Shown: positions 1 to 6,835 of the stretch, piece by piece
Layout: every line of letters starts with the position of its first letter
Position numbering within the stretch: the stretch's first letter is position 1
From: Fimenecus sp051881335
GTDB lineage: Bacteria > Bacillota > Clostridia > Oscillospirales > Acutalibacteraceae
Assembly (NCBI GenBank): GCA_051881335.1
Contig: JBJEPR010000098.1
Span: 1 to 18,651, forward strand
DNA: 18,651 nucleotides
Reading direction: 5' to 3'
Notes under the pieces: model-generated
Database searches by the model: none
The model's input: only the letters and a program-made list of their open reading frames with translations
Told to the model about the DNA's origin: nothing
Made by a program: the position numbers and the translations under genes

Positions 1-651
1 GTCCATCATCAGGCTGTCCGGGGTCGGACTGTCTGCCGTAAACGCTTCTTTCGGAATGACCAAAAGCCCGTCCGCCGTGCCGTCGCCGATGGCGGCTGTG
101 CCGCGCTCGTCGTCCAAATAATAGGAGGTCTCACCTACGCCGACAATGGTGAATTCGTCGTCTGCAAGGGTGTCGGAAATCTTCGCGTCCGTACCGGTTT
201 TTAACCGAATGGTATCCCCGATTTGAAAACCCGATGCGTCCAAAAATTCGCGGTCGGCGATACATTCGTTGTATTTTTCGGGATACCGACCTTCCTTAAC
301 CTTCACCAGGCTTATCTGGTTGGTCAGCGAGGTCACCTTGGTCACCACAGTGTTGCTCTCGGTTTCACACAAAAAGTCGCCTGTATAAATCCCCTCTGCC
401 GCCTGCACGCCGTCTAAACTCAACAGCGTGGCAACATCGTTATCCGTCATCCCGAGCGTACCGATGATGCGGATATCCGCCAAATTATCACTGTCAAAAG
501 TCGCATCCGCCGAGGCAAGCATTGCGGGGCTTGCCGAACGAATACCGGAGAAAAACGCAACGCCGAGCGCCGAAATCAGCAAAATCGACAGAAATCGGCT
601 GAAGCTGTGCTTGACTTCTCTGCGGAAGTCCTTTCTTAAACCTTTCGTCAT
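1..651 (-). CDS. ABC transporter permease, FtsX/MacB-like, N-terminal part (runs off the window)
   Basis: Only the first 217 codons are present, and the frame is open to the window edge. The protein starts with a short basic segment (MTKGLRKDFRREVKHSF), then one hydrophobic membrane segment at about residues 18-37. After this comes a long extracytoplasmic stretch with the 'GIRSASPAM' type sequence that follows the first helix in large Clostridial FtsX-domain permeases. It would pair with the ATPase encoded immediately upstream. The gap is 12 bases, with an AAAGGA ribosome site overlapping the ATPase stop, so the two are surely co-transcribed. Substrate is unknown: family members export lipids, peptides or antibiotics, or act as mechanotransmission proteins. 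The FtsX domains and remaining helices lie outside the window, so the family is inferred from the N-terminus and the ATPase type. Confidence 0.82.
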   Translation of the reverse strand, partial: MTKGLRKDFRREVKHSFSRFLSILLISALGVAFFSGIRSASPAMLASADATFDSDNLADIRIIGTLGMTDNDVATLLSLDGVQAAEGIYTGDFLCETESNTVVTKVTSLTNQISLVKVKEGRYPEKYNECIADREFLDASGFQIGDTIRLKTGTDAKISDTLADDEFTIVGVGETSYYLDDERGTAAIGDGTADGLLVIPKEAFTADSPTPDSLMMD

Positions 652-663
652 AACCGATTTCCT

Positions 664-1365
664 TTACCACTCAATATATTCCACGGGGGTGGGACGCTTG
701 TTCATTAAGATTTGGTCAATTTTGCCGTTTTTAACCTTGATGACCTTATCCGCCATAGGGGCTATGGCAAGGTTGTGGGTAATGACCACAATCGTCACGC
801 CTTTTTCACGGCAGGTATCCTGCAACAGCTTTAAAATGGACTTACCTGTAATGTAATCGAGCGCGCCGGTCGGCTCATCGCACAAAAGCAGCTTCGGATT
901 TTTGGCAAGCGCCCGCGCAATGGATACGCGCTGCTGTTCGCCGCCCGAAAGCTGTGCAGGAAAATTGTCCATTCGGTTGGAAAGCCCAACCTCCTGCAAA
1001 ACCTCGTCCGCGTTCAACGGATTTTTGCAGATTTGCAGTGCGAGCTCCACATTTTCAAGCGCCGTCAGATTGCCGACGAGATTGTAAAACTGAAACACGA
1101 ACCCGACATCGTCACGCCGATAGCCCGTGAGCGCTTTTTCATCGAATTTTGTAATATCTTCGTTATCCACAAAGATTTCACCGGAAGAAGCGGTATCCAT
1201 ACCGCCCAAAATATTGAGAATGGTGGTTTTGCCCGCGCCCGAAGGCCCGACCACAACCACAAATTCACCTTTTTCAATGCCGAACCCGACTTCGTCGAGC
1301 GCTTTAATTTCGACCTCGCCCATTTTATAGGTTTTGGTCACATTTTTCACTTCAATAAAAGACAT
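664..1365 (-). CDS. ABC transporter ATP-binding protein (LolD/MacB-type exporter ATPase)
   Basis: The 233-residue product is a complete nucleotide-binding domain. It has Walker A GPSGAGKTT at about 40-48, a Q-loop glutamine near 92, signature LSGGEQQR at 139-146, Walker B LLLCDE ending at E164 with the D-loop GALD, and the switch histidine in VVITHN at 197. The EPTGALD sequence is typical of the LolD/MacB/FtsE branch, which energises FtsX-like permeases. That fits the permease fragment directly downstream. The ATG at 1363-1365 is chosen because GGGAGG (1372-1377) lies 6 bases ahead of it. The frame is open 20 codons further, to 1425, but that extension has no ribosome site and overlaps the predicted promoter. 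The protein is cytosolic and membrane-associated. The transported substrate cannot be read from the sequence. Confidence 0.93.
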   Translation of the reverse strand: MSFIEVKNVTKTYKMGEVEIKALDEVGFGIEKGEFVVVVGPSGAGKTTILNILGGMDTASSGEIFVDNEDITKFDEKALTGYRRDDVGFVFQFYNLVGNLTALENVELALQICKNPLNADEVLQEVGLSNRMDNFPAQLSGGEQQRVSIARALAKNPKLLLCDEPTGALDYITGKSILKLLQDTCREKGVTIVVITHNLAIAPMADKVIKVKNGKIDQILMNKRPTPVEYIEW

Positions 1366-1395
1366 ATTGCGCCTCCCGTGTGCAGAGATATTAAA

Positions 1396-1425
1396 ATTGT
1401 AGCACAGTTTTTCAGAAAATGCCAT
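1396..1425 (-). promoter_or_regulatory. Candidate sigma-A promoter of the ABC transporter operon
   Basis: On the minus strand there is a -10 TACAAT (1396-1401) and, 18 bases upstream, a weak -35 ATGGCA (1420-1425). It sits between the dpaB terminator and the ATPase start, where a promoter is needed. The predicted leader is about 25 bases. The -10 is good and the -35 matches only 4 of 6. Confidence 0.5.
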
Positions 1426-1463
1426 ACCAAAACGGCGCGCTTTTGAAATTTTACATTCCGCAT

Positions 1464-1499
1464 AAAAAAAGCACCGTCAAATCGGCAGTTTGACGGCGC
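1464..1499 (-). terminator. Intrinsic terminator after dpaB
   Basis: On the minus strand GCGCCGTCAAA (1489-1499) pairs with TTTGACGGTGC (1471-1481) in an 11-bp stem with a 7-base loop, followed by a run of seven T (1464-1470). One pair is G-U when read from this strand and would be a mismatch on the other strand. This supports termination of the leftward dpaA-dpaB transcript and separates it from the ABC operon. Confidence 0.88.
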
Positions 1500-1513
1500 T
1501 GTGCGGTCTGTTT

Positions 1514-2086
1514 TTAACAATATACGGGCTGTATCTGCCGCTCTTGCAGAGCGTTTTCGAGGGCATCGGGAATTTTCGTAAAATCCGCCACAACGGAATT
1601 CGGTTTGTTTTTTGTATCGTCTTGGCGCATCGGTACAAAATAGATGTGCTTGGCATTTTGCAACAGTCCTATGTTTTTTGCCGCCGTGCCGAGGGCGTCG
1701 TTGGTGGAAACCGCAATCAATACAGGGCGTTCGTTGCGCAAATGCGCCTTGCAGGCAAGCGTCACGGGCGTGTCGGTGATGCCGGTTGCCAGCTTCGCAA
1801 GCGTATTGCCCGTGGCAGGCGCGATAACCAGCGCATCCAGCAGTTTTTTCGGACCGATGGGCTCTGCGGCAAATACGGTATGAATAATCGGGTTGCCCGT
1901 TATTTGTTCTATTTTTTCGTTGAAATCCGCCGCTTTCCCGAAACGCGTATCGGTCGAATACGCCGTCTGCGATAAAATCGGCAGCACGCGATACCCTTTT
2001 TTTACCAAATTTTCCATTTCGGGGATTACCCTGTGAAAGGTGCAAAACGACCCGCACATGGCAAAGCCTACGGTAATTTGGGACAT
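1514..2086 (-). CDS. dpaB: Dipicolinate synthase subunit B (SpoVFB)
   Basis: The 190-residue protein is of the flavoprotein-like HFCD fold used by DpaB. The N-terminal GSFCTFHR motif is at about 12-19, APATGNTLAKLATGITD at about 88-104, STNDALG in the middle, and the FVPMRQDDT signature near residue 150, close to the FVPFRQDDP of known DpaB. With DpaA it oxidises the lysine-pathway intermediate (4S)-4-hydroxy-tetrahydrodipicolinate to dipicolinic acid in the mother cell. The product is loaded into the spore core as the calcium chelate and gives heat resistance. The ATG has a strong GGGAGGGA site. It lies 13 bases after dpaA and is followed by an intrinsic terminator, so dpaA-dpaB is a two-gene operon. 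Length is normal for the family (about 190-200). Confidence 0.95.
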   Translation of the reverse strand: MSQITVGFAMCGSFCTFHRVIPEMENLVKKGYRVLPILSQTAYSTDTRFGKAADFNEKIEQITGNPIIHTVFAAEPIGPKKLLDALVIAPATGNTLAKLATGITDTPVTLACKAHLRNERPVLIAVSTNDALGTAAKNIGLLQNAKHIYFVPMRQDDTKNKPNSVVADFTKIPDALENALQERQIQPVYC

Positions 2087-2099
2087 AAAAATCCCTCCC

Positions 2100-2939
2100 T
2101 TATTCTGAAATCAACTTGCATAGTTTTTCTCCGATAACCTCTGCCGCCGCCCGCGGGGTATATATCCCCGGCAGGGACTGCGCTTTGACCGCGGTTCGGG
2201 AAAGTGCCTTTGCCGCTTCAAAATCTACGCCGAACGGCGCGGACGCCACATCGACAATACACACCGTTTGTTTTGTGCGTGCCAGTTCCGTTTCTCGAAA
2301 CAACGGCGCGGGCACGGTGTTGATGAGCACATCAAACGAGGACGCGTCCGCCAAAAGCGCCGCGAGCGGCAGTGCCGCACAGCCCATTGCTTCGGCATCT
2401 GCTAACGCCAGCGGATTTCGCGCCGCTACCGTCGGTACACAGCCCGCCGCAAGCAAAGCGCGCGCCGTCGCCTTGGCAACTCTGCCGAAGCCCGTGACGG
2501 CAATGCGCGGTTGCTTCGTAAGGTCTATTCCGTTTTCCGACAAAACCTGCAAAGTCCCCTCGGCTGTGAGCGCCGCATTTTTTACAATAACATCTTCATC
2601 GTAATACTCCACCGTCCGTATCCCCTTTCGGAGGCACAGTTCCGTCAAATTTTTCGGCATAAGGCCGCCGTAAATCGTATTTTCGGCGGCCGTCAGTTGT
2701 AAAAGGGTATCAAACGGCAGAGTAGAGTTTGTCAGCGGACATTGCACGCTGTTTCCGTCCTTTGTGACGGGCAGCGGCAAAATTATCGAAACATATTGCA
2801 ACCCAAGTGCATATTTTAACGCCGTAAAATCAATCGGGGCATATACACCGAAGCAATATGTACTGTACTGTTTGGAAGTGAAAAATCGGTCTAAATACCG
2901 CGTGCGGTTGTCGCCGCCTATCAGCAAAACGGTTTGCAA
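2100..2939 (-). CDS. dpaA: Dipicolinate synthase subunit A (SpoVFA), TTG start
   Basis: The 279-residue protein has the two-part SpoVFA architecture. An N-terminal domain begins LLIGGDNRTRYL. A C-terminal Rossmann NAD(P)-binding domain has AVTGFGRVAKATARAL at about residues 146-161, followed by VLINTVPAP, IVDVASAPFGVDF and SLPGIYTPRAAAEVIGE, all close to Bacillus SpoVFA. It is the dehydrogenase subunit of dipicolinate synthase. The start is inferred to be TTG (2937-2939): no in-frame ATG is found that would include the IGGD nucleotide motif, and a G-rich site GGGGG (2949-2953) lies 9 bases upstream. It ends 13 bases before dpaB. A sigma-K-like promoter lies about 30 bases upstream, consistent with mother-cell expression late in sporulation. 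Confidence 0.94.
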   Translation of the reverse strand: MQTVLLIGGDNRTRYLDRFFTSKQYSTYCFGVYAPIDFTALKYALGLQYVSIILPLPVTKDGNSVQCPLTNSTLPFDTLLQLTAAENTIYGGLMPKNLTELCLRKGIRTVEYYDEDVIVKNAALTAEGTLQVLSENGIDLTKQPRIAVTGFGRVAKATARALLAAGCVPTVAARNPLALADAEAMGCAALPLAALLADASSFDVLINTVPAPLFRETELARTKQTVCIVDVASAPFGVDFEAAKALSRTAVKAQSLPGIYTPRAAAEVIGEKLCKLISE

Positions 2940-2969
2940 GGCAAGTAGCCCCCTTTTTGATTTCTAAAA

Positions 2970-2997
2970 TATAGTATGCTTTTCCCGAAATTCTTGT
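2970..2997 (-). promoter_or_regulatory. Sigma-K-type sporulation promoter for dpaA-dpaB
   Basis: On the minus strand CATACTATA (2970-2978) fits the sigma-K -10 consensus CATANNNTA exactly. An AC dinucleotide (2996-2997), the minimal sigma-K -35 core, lies 17 bases upstream. Predicted transcription starts near 2963, giving a leader of about 24 bases to the TTG start of dpaA. In Bacillus subtilis the spoVF operon is transcribed by sigma-K, so position and gene function agree. Because sigma-K motifs are short, the call rests on the location as well as the match. Confidence 0.68.
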
Positions 2998-3017
2998 GAT
3001 AAAATCGCTTTAAGGGG

Positions 3018-3046
3018 TTTAATTTTTTTCTGTTTTGCAATATAAT
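3018..3046 (+). promoter_or_regulatory. Sigma-A promoter of murC-nadB-nadC
   Basis: A perfect -10 TATAAT (3041-3046) lies 17 bases downstream of a weak -35 TTTAAT (3018-3023), in an A/T-rich stretch. Predicted transcription starts near 3053, about 30 bases before the murC ATG. It is divergent from the sigma-K promoter of dpaA: one intergenic space of 144 bases serves a growth-phase operon on one side and a sporulation operon on the other. Confidence 0.65.
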
Positions 3047-3065
3047 AAAGTTGTATATGTTTTGT

Positions 3066-3073
3066 AAGGAAGG
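3066..3073 (+). promoter_or_regulatory. Ribosome binding site that sets the murC start
   Basis: AAGGAAGG ends 10 bases before the ATG at 3084. The frame is open to a TTG at 3051, but that codon lies upstream of this site and almost on the predicted transcription start. An in-frame TTG at 3078 would be only 4 bases away. The ATG at 3084 is therefore preferred. Confidence 0.75.
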
Positions 3074-3083
3074 ATTCTTGGTT

Positions 3084-4463
3084 ATGCACGACATAGATAC
3101 CCTGTTAAAACAGGTCAAACGCATTCATTTTATCGGTATCGGCGGCAGCGGTATGTGCCCGCTTGCGGAAATTCTGCACAGCGAGGGGTACGCGCTATCC
3201 GGCTCGGACAACAACGAAAGCGACACCCTCGCGCGCATTCGGGCGCTCGGCATTCCCGTCACGATGGGACAGCGCGCCGAAAATATCGAAGGCGCCGAAA
3301 TGGTGGTCTACACCGCGGCGCTGTTGAAGGATAATCCCGAACTTGTCGCCGCGAAAGCAAGCGGTATTCCGACCTTTGAGCGCGCAAAACTGTTCGGTGC
3401 AATTTCGAGAATGTATCAAAACTGCATCGGTGTTTGCGGCACGCACGGTAAAACCACCGTCACCTCCATGACCACGCAAATCCTGTTGACAGCCGATTTA
3501 GACCCGTCGGCGGTCATCGGCGGGAAGCTGCCGCTGATCGGCGCAAACGGGCGCGTCGGCAAAAGTGAAAACTTTGTCTGCGAGGCGTGCGAATTTGTCG
3601 ATACCTTCTTAGAGCTTTCCCCTGCCGTCGCGGTGATTTTGAATATTGACGAGGACCATCTCGACTACTTCAAAACTTTGGACAATTTGATTTTGAGCTT
3701 TCATAAGTTCGCCGCAATGGCGACAGACGCCGTGATTTACAACGGCGATGACGAAAACACATTAAAAGCGCTGAAAGGCATCGACGGCAAAACCGAAATC
3801 ACCTTCGGCTTTGCGGCGAAAAACGACTACTCCCCCGCGAACATCACCGACATTCGCGGCGCGTATTACGCATTCGATGTGCTACACGAGGGCGAAGTCT
3901 TGGGGCATATTCAGTTAAAAGTGCCGGGGCGCCACAATATTCTCAACGCCTTGGCGGCGATTGCCGCAAGTATGCACGCGGCTGCTTCATTTGCCGACTG
4001 CAAAAAGGGATTAGAGGCTTTCGGCGGCGCGGGCAGACGGTTTGAAAACTTGGGCGAATACAAAGGCATCACCTTTGCCGACGATTACGCCCACCACCCC
4101 GCAGAATTGCGCGTTACCTTAGAAGCGGCAATGAAAATGGGGTACAACACCGTTTGGGCGGTATTCCAGCCGTTCACCTTTTCGCGCACCTATATGCTTA
4201 TGGACGATTTTGCGGAAGTCTTACAAATTCCCGACCGCTGTGTCCTGACGGAAATTATGGGCTCGCGCGAGGTAAACACCTACAATGTATACACTTCTCA
4301 GCTTGCCGAAAAAATCCCCGGCTCGGTTTGGTTTAACACCTTTGACGAGGTTGCGGATTTCGTCCTGCAAAACGCAAAGGCCGGCGATTTGGTGCTGACC
4401 TTAGGGTGCGGCGACATCTACAAAGCCGCAAAAATTATGATTCATAGATTACAGCAAAACTAA
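3084..4463 (+). CDS. murC: UDP-N-acetylmuramate--L-alanine ligase
   Basis: The 459-residue product has the usual length and order of a Mur ligase. An N-terminal UDP-binding Rossmann domain carries FIGIGGSGMCPLAEI at about residues 16-30. The ATP-binding central domain carries CGTHGKTT (118-125) and NIDEDHLDYF (187-196). The GRHNILNALAA switch is near 282, and a C-terminal domain has GAGRRFE (about 315-321) and DDYAHHP (333-339). The GTHGKTT form with histidine and the GIGGSGM start separate MurC from MurD, MurE and MurF. It adds L-alanine to UDP-MurNAc in the cytosol, the first amino acid of the peptidoglycan stem peptide. Only 18 bases separate it from nadB and no terminator lies between, so NAD-pathway genes appear to share its promoter. 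Confidence 0.96.
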   Translation: MHDIDTLLKQVKRIHFIGIGGSGMCPLAEILHSEGYALSGSDNNESDTLARIRALGIPVTMGQRAENIEGAEMVVYTAALLKDNPELVAAKASGIPTFERAKLFGAISRMYQNCIGVCGTHGKTTVTSMTTQILLTADLDPSAVIGGKLPLIGANGRVGKSENFVCEACEFVDTFLELSPAVAVILNIDEDHLDYFKTLDNLILSFHKFAAMATDAVIYNGDDENTLKALKGIDGKTEITFGFAAKNDYSPANITDIRGAYYAFDVLHEGEVLGHIQLKVPGRHNILNALAAIAASMHAAASFADCKKGLEAFGGAGRRFENLGEYKGITFADDYAHHPAELRVTLEAAMKMGYNTVWAVFQPFTFSRTYMLMDDFAEVLQIPDRCVLTEIMGSREVNTYNVYTSQLAEKIPGSVWFNTFDEVADFVLQNAKAGDLVLTLGCGDIYKAAKIMIHRLQQN

Positions 4464-4481
4464 ATTTTCGGTCGTGATACA

Positions 4482-5936
4482 ATGGAAAAGAAATATGATG
4501 TGTTGATTGTCGGCACGGGGCTCGGCGGGCTGTATACCGCGCTTTCGCTCCCCGAAAACCTGTCGGTTTTGATGCTCTCGAAAAAAGAGGATACGCTTTG
4601 CAACAGTTCCTTGGCGCAGGGCGGTGTTGCCGCCGTTTTGAGCTTTGAAAACGACAGCTTTGATTTGCATTTTGCCGACACAATGGTTGCCGGTCAGCAG
4701 GCAAACAATCCCGACGCAGTCAATGTGCTGGTGCACGAGGGTCCCGACGATGTGCGCAAAATTATGGGCTACGGCGTGGAATTTGACAAAAATCCCGACG
4801 GTAGCATTCAAAAAACGCTCGAGGGCGGGCATTGCCGCCGTCGCATTGTGCACCATAAAGACACCACGGGCGCGGAAATCGTGAACAAACTGCTCTTGGA
4901 AATCCACAAACACAAAAATATTACACAAGTACCAAACGCAATGGTCTATGCCCTAAAAAAAGTCAAAAGCGGCTTTTGCGCCGACATTTTACAAGACGGC
5001 GAGGCACATACGGTATTCTGCGACTACTGTGTTTTGGCGACAGGCGGTATCGGCAGGGTATACAAATACACCACCAACCCCGCCGTGGCGACGGGCGACG
5101 GCATTCGTTTGGCATATGAGCTCGGCGCGACCATTAACCATTTAAGCTATGTGCAGTTCCACCCCACCGCCTTTAACGGGGCGGACCGCGAGCAGTTTTT
5201 AATCAGCGAGGCGGTGCGCGGCGAGGGCGCATACTTATTAAACTGCAAAAAAGAGCGCTTTATGCACCGCTATGACCAGCGCTTGGAATTAGCCCCGCGT
5301 GATGTGGTTTCCAAATGCATCATTATGGAAAGCCGCAAAACGGGCAGCAACAATTTTTACTTAGACATTACCCACCGCGACCGCGACTATTTGTTAAACC
5401 GTTTCCCCGGCATTTACGAGGGATGCAAAAAACACGGGGTGGACATCACCACGGACTTAATCCCCGTTTTCCCCTGTCAGCACTATTTGATGGGCGGTAT
5501 CGGCGTGGATTTGGACGCGCGGACAAGCATTGCGCGGCTGTATGCCGTCGGGGAATGTTCCTGCACGGGCGTGCACGGCAAAAACCGCTTGGCATCGAAC
5601 TCGCTTTTGGAGGCGCTTGTGTTCGGCAGACGCGCGGCGGAGGATATTACCCGCTGTGTAAACGCAGGCTTTGCAAAAGCAACCGTTACCGACCACGAAA
5701 CGGATATTACCGGCGCGCCATTGCCCCAAGGTTTACGCACGGAAATTCGCTCCATTATGCAACGCGCGTATTTCGTCATTCCCGACCCCGGCGCGGTACG
5801 CACGGGATTAAAGCGCGTAGACGCCATTCTCAAACGGTTACAAACCGGTAAATTTGCCATTACGCCCGACTACTGCGAGGCATTAAGCCTTGCAACGGTG
5901 GCGCATATCATACTCAAGGAGGTTGACGAAGGATGA
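4482..5936 (+). CDS. nadB: L-aspartate oxidase (quinolinate synthase system B protein), short C-terminus
   Basis: The 484-residue flavoprotein is of the succinate dehydrogenase/fumarate reductase flavoprotein superfamily. The FAD-binding VGTGLGGL is at about 10-17, the flavin-loop SLAQGGVAA at 43-51 and the second FAD motif LATGGIGRVY near 185-194. Substrate-site residues expected from E. coli NadB are present: E114 in EGGH, H227 in QFHP, R273 in APRD, H334 in QHYLMGGI and R369 in NRLASNSLLE. It oxidises L-aspartate to iminoaspartate, which NadA condenses with dihydroxyacetone phosphate to quinolinate. The protein ends just after LATVAHIILKEV and lacks the ESRGxHxRxDxP-type tail of the longer 530-540 residue enzymes. 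No convincing Shine-Dalgarno precedes the ATG. The nadC start overlaps its stop by 4 bases. nadA is not in the window. Confidence 0.95.
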   Translation: MEKKYDVLIVGTGLGGLYTALSLPENLSVLMLSKKEDTLCNSSLAQGGVAAVLSFENDSFDLHFADTMVAGQQANNPDAVNVLVHEGPDDVRKIMGYGVEFDKNPDGSIQKTLEGGHCRRRIVHHKDTTGAEIVNKLLLEIHKHKNITQVPNAMVYALKKVKSGFCADILQDGEAHTVFCDYCVLATGGIGRVYKYTTNPAVATGDGIRLAYELGATINHLSYVQFHPTAFNGADREQFLISEAVRGEGAYLLNCKKERFMHRYDQRLELAPRDVVSKCIIMESRKTGSNNFYLDITHRDRDYLLNRFPGIYEGCKKHGVDITTDLIPVFPCQHYLMGGIGVDLDARTSIARLYAVGECSCTGVHGKNRLASNSLLEALVFGRRAAEDITRCVNAGFAKATVTDHETDITGAPLPQGLRTEIRSIMQRAYFVIPDPGAVRTGLKRVDAILKRLQTGKFAITPDYCEALSLATVAHIILKEVDEG

Positions 5937-6772
5937 ACCTGCCGCAGTTTTATGTGGATGAAATCATTGTAAACGCACTCAAAGAAGATGTGAACTATGT
6001 AGATGTGGCTTCGGACTATTTAATTCCCGAAGACCAACGCGACGAAGCCTATTTTGTTGCGAAAGCAGACGGCGTACTGTGCGGGCTGTCGGTTGCCATG
6101 CGTGTATTCTCACTGCTCGACGATACCTTTGAAGCCAAAATTTATAAGCAGGACGGCGACAAAATCCAAAAGGGCGATTTGATTGCCGAATTTTCGGGCA
6201 AGACCGTATTGCTGTTGAAAGGCGAGCGCACGGCATTAAACCTGTTACAGCATATGTCGGGCATTGCGACGGCAACCGCCGCAGCGGTGGAACTTGTAAA
6301 AGGCACAAACGCGCAAATCACCGACACGCGCAAGACCTTACCCGGACTTCGCGCGTTGCAAAAATACGCCGTGACCTGCGGCGGCGGTAAAAACCACCGC
6401 TTTAATCTGTCGGACGGCGCGATGCTCAAAGACAACCACATCGACGCGGGCGGCGGGATTACAAATGCTGTAAATGCTTTGCGCCAAAAACTCGGACATA
6501 TGGTGAAAATCGAAGTCGAAACCCGCGACCTTGCGGAAGTGCGCGAAGCGCTCGCGGCAGGGGCAGACATTATTATGCTTGACAATATGTCAAATGATAT
6601 GATGCGCGAAGCCGTCAAAATGATTGACGGGCGCGCGAAAACCGAAGCTTCGGGCGGCATCACCTTGGAAACGATTGCAGAGGTTGCCAAAACGGGCGTG
6701 GATATTATTTCGCTCGGCGCGCTGACGCACTCCGTAAAAGCGTTTGATATTTCTATGAAAATGAAAAAGTAA
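5933..6772 (+). CDS. nadC: Nicotinate-nucleotide pyrophosphorylase, carboxylating (quinolinate phosphoribosyltransferase)
   Basis: The 279-residue protein has the full QPRTase set. It has an N-terminal alpha/beta sandwich, GERTALNLLQHMSGIAT (about 97-113), TDTRKTLPGLR (130-140), CGGGKNHRFNLSD (149-161), KDNHI (166-170), a VEVET barrel strand and the C-terminal EASGGI phosphate-binding turn. It converts quinolinate and PRPP to nicotinate mononucleotide and CO2, the third step of de novo NAD synthesis. The start is an ATGA overlap with nadB, with AAGGAGG lying inside the end of nadB, so translation is coupled. A strong hairpin follows 15 bases after the stop. Length is normal (270-300). Confidence 0.97.
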   Translation: MNLPQFYVDEIIVNALKEDVNYVDVASDYLIPEDQRDEAYFVAKADGVLCGLSVAMRVFSLLDDTFEAKIYKQDGDKIQKGDLIAEFSGKTVLLLKGERTALNLLQHMSGIATATAAAVELVKGTNAQITDTRKTLPGLRALQKYAVTCGGGKNHRFNLSDGAMLKDNHIDAGGGITNAVNALRQKLGHMVKIEVETRDLAEVREALAAGADIIMLDNMSNDMMREAVKMIDGRAKTEASGGITLETIAEVAKTGVDIISLGALTHSVKAFDISMKMKK

Positions 6773-6787
6773 AATACGCAAAGGAAA

Positions 6788-6831
6788 CAGCCCCCAAACC
6801 GATTTTGCACGGTTTGGGGGCTGCTGTTTTT
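6788..6831 (+). terminator. Intrinsic terminator after nadC, shared with the convergent his operon
   Basis: CAGCCCCCAAACCG (6788-6801) pairs perfectly with CGGTTTGGGGGCTG (6810-6823), a 14-bp stem with an 8-base loop, followed by CTG and five T on the plus strand. The convergent M20 peptidase gene ends at 6836, so the same hairpin probably also stops the leftward his operon transcript, although the T run on that side is shorter. Confidence 0.9.
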
Positions 6832-6835
6832 GTTC

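Noticed and set aside
1347..2057. Long antisense and shifted frames inside dpaB, and similar ones inside the his genes, murC and nadB
   Set aside because: They lie wholly over genes with clear family motifs, and their translations are rich in Arg, His and Cys with no recognisable domain.
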